A DNA stretch of 48,596 bases from Candidatus Thorarchaeota archaeon (lineage in GTDB: Archaea; Asgardarchaeota; Thorarchaeia; Thorarchaeales; Thorarchaeaceae), in assembly GCA_016841005.1 (NCBI GenBank), contig JAEORG010000223.1:1-48596 (forward strand), read 5' to 3'. The first letter of the stretch is position 1. Each line of letters opens with the position of its first letter. Shown here piece after piece: positions 48,248-48,596 of this stretch. Made by a program: the position numbers and the translations under genes. The notes beneath the pieces were generated by a model. That model was not told the DNA's origin and made no database searches. It saw nothing but the letters and a program-made list of their open reading frames with translations.

Positions 48248-48269
48248 TATCACAACTGAAATTGTGATA
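48248..48269 (-). promoter_or_regulatory. TATCACAA-N6-TTGTGATA dyad at the DHPS-related gene start
   Basis: A perfect 8-bp inverted repeat with a 6-base spacer ends 2 bases before the ATG at 48245. In RNA, the 3' arm contains GUGAU, which is complementary to the 3' end of archaeal 16S rRNA, so pairing with the 5' arm could hide it. As DNA it has the layout of a protein operator. Confidence 0.4.
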
Positions 48270-48399
48270 GGAATAGCTCATCTTGAATTTTCTCTAAAGA
48301 GGAGGATTACCAAAAAACAGAATAATCTGTAGGAATGACATCTCAAACACAACACATTCCTCAATCCTTGAACAGTTCTAGTAATTCCTATTTCGAGGC

Positions 48400-48596
48400 C
48401 TATTCTCGTTTTCTCTTAACTGATAGCACGATTAAGATCAAAATAGCCACGATTGGAATTGAAAAACTGACATATAGCGGGAGTGAGGACAATCCAAATG
48501 CAGTATCATTGGTAGACGTACTATTATAGGTGGAAGGATTATTTATGGAAGTCCAGTTAAGTCTGTATGAATTGGCTGAGGGAACAAAATCAGCAA
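48400..48596 (-). CDS. C-terminal part of a membrane-anchored surface protein (cut by window edge)
   Basis: On the minus strand a frame is open from the right edge to a TAG and encodes 64 visible residues. They comprise a Ser/Thr/Asn-rich segment (NNPSTYNSTSTNDTAFG) with several N-x-S/T sequons, a hydrophobic helix (YVSFSIPIVAILILIVL), and a basic tail ending KRKRE. This is the same end-structure as the subtilase, alkaline phosphatase and aminopeptidase of this window, so it is very likely another exported, C-terminally anchored protein. The enzyme domain lies outside the window. It has no start codon inside the window. Confidence 0.75.
   Translation of the reverse strand, partial: ADFVPSANSYRLNWTSINNPSTYNSTSTNDTAFGLSSLPLYVSFSIPIVAILILIVLSVKRKRE

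Noticed and set aside
1..48596. CRISPR arrays, insertion sequences, integrase attachment sites, rRNA genes
   Set aside because: No regularly spaced repeats, transposase or integrase genes, or rRNA-like stretches were seen on reading the window.

Overview
The window is a dense, moderately AT-rich stretch of archaeal chromosome: about 50 protein genes on both strands, very short spacers (none above 300 bases without a gene), and no rRNA, tRNA, CRISPR or insertion sequence that I can see. Archaeal origin is inferred from AT-rich TATA-like boxes 25-37 bases before several start codons, exported enzymes held by a C-terminal membrane helix, a tandem Lrp-type regulator, a dihydropteroate-synthase-related protein of the archaeal type, and a class II ribonucleotide reductase. 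The mix of archaeal genes with bacterial-type ones (uvrA, msrA, acetoacetyl-CoA synthetase, GPH transporter, NIPSNAP and WD40 proteins) suggests an Asgard archaeon, possibly Thorarchaeia-like. That placement is inference, not proof.

Layout. 1-3.3 kb: corrinoid protein, UroD-family methyltransferase and a GPH-type symporter, which look like a methyl-group utilisation module. 3.4-7.3 kb: APH-like kinase, MsrA, an unrecognised CxxC protein and an MFS transporter. 7.3-10.5 kb: a large membrane-anchored subtilase and two small proteins. 10.6-13.4 kb: S-adenosylhomocysteine hydrolase divergent from a double Lrp-like regulator, then a small lipocalin-like protein. 13.5-17.8 kb: a minus-strand operon of ABC ATPase, ABC permease, membrane-anchored C39-like cysteine protease and winged-helix protein. 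17.9-20.2 kb: a divergent operon of HTH protein, two paralogous bacterial-PH-domain membrane proteins and a 33-residue membrane microprotein.

20.2-23.9 kb: sugar isomerase-like protein, class II amidotransferase, NIPSNAP protein and a secreted alkaline phosphatase. 24-29.1 kb: class II RNR, UbiE-type methyltransferase, WD40 protein and Gfo/Idh/MocA dehydrogenase. 29.2-34.1 kb: small membrane proteins, a SnoaL-like protein, an M1 aminopeptidase, a VOC protein and a flavodoxin-like reductase. 34.2-38.7 kb: acetoacetyl-CoA synthetase, a second NIPSNAP protein, a membrane protein, a GNAT-YoaP fusion and a cupin. 38.8-43.6 kb: uvrA followed by a tandem nucleotidyltransferase protein whose first copy has lost its catalytic aspartates. 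43.7-48.6 kb: a TIGR04076-like protein, ferritin-like protein, Nudix hydrolase, membrane-tethered winged-helix regulator, DHPS-related protein and the tail of another membrane-anchored surface protein.

Themes. Four complete exported enzymes (subtilase, C39-like protease, alkaline phosphatase, M1 aminopeptidase) plus a partial one have a C-terminal helix anchor, so much of this region equips the cell surface. The best candidate for an undescribed system is the pair of divergent operons around 17.9 kb, which share a spacer carrying a repeated operator-like sequence. Many starts were moved inward from the longest possible reading frame because the upstream GTG/TTG lies inside the Shine-Dalgarno sequence. 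Four genes appear to start with TTG behind good Shine-Dalgarno sequences.
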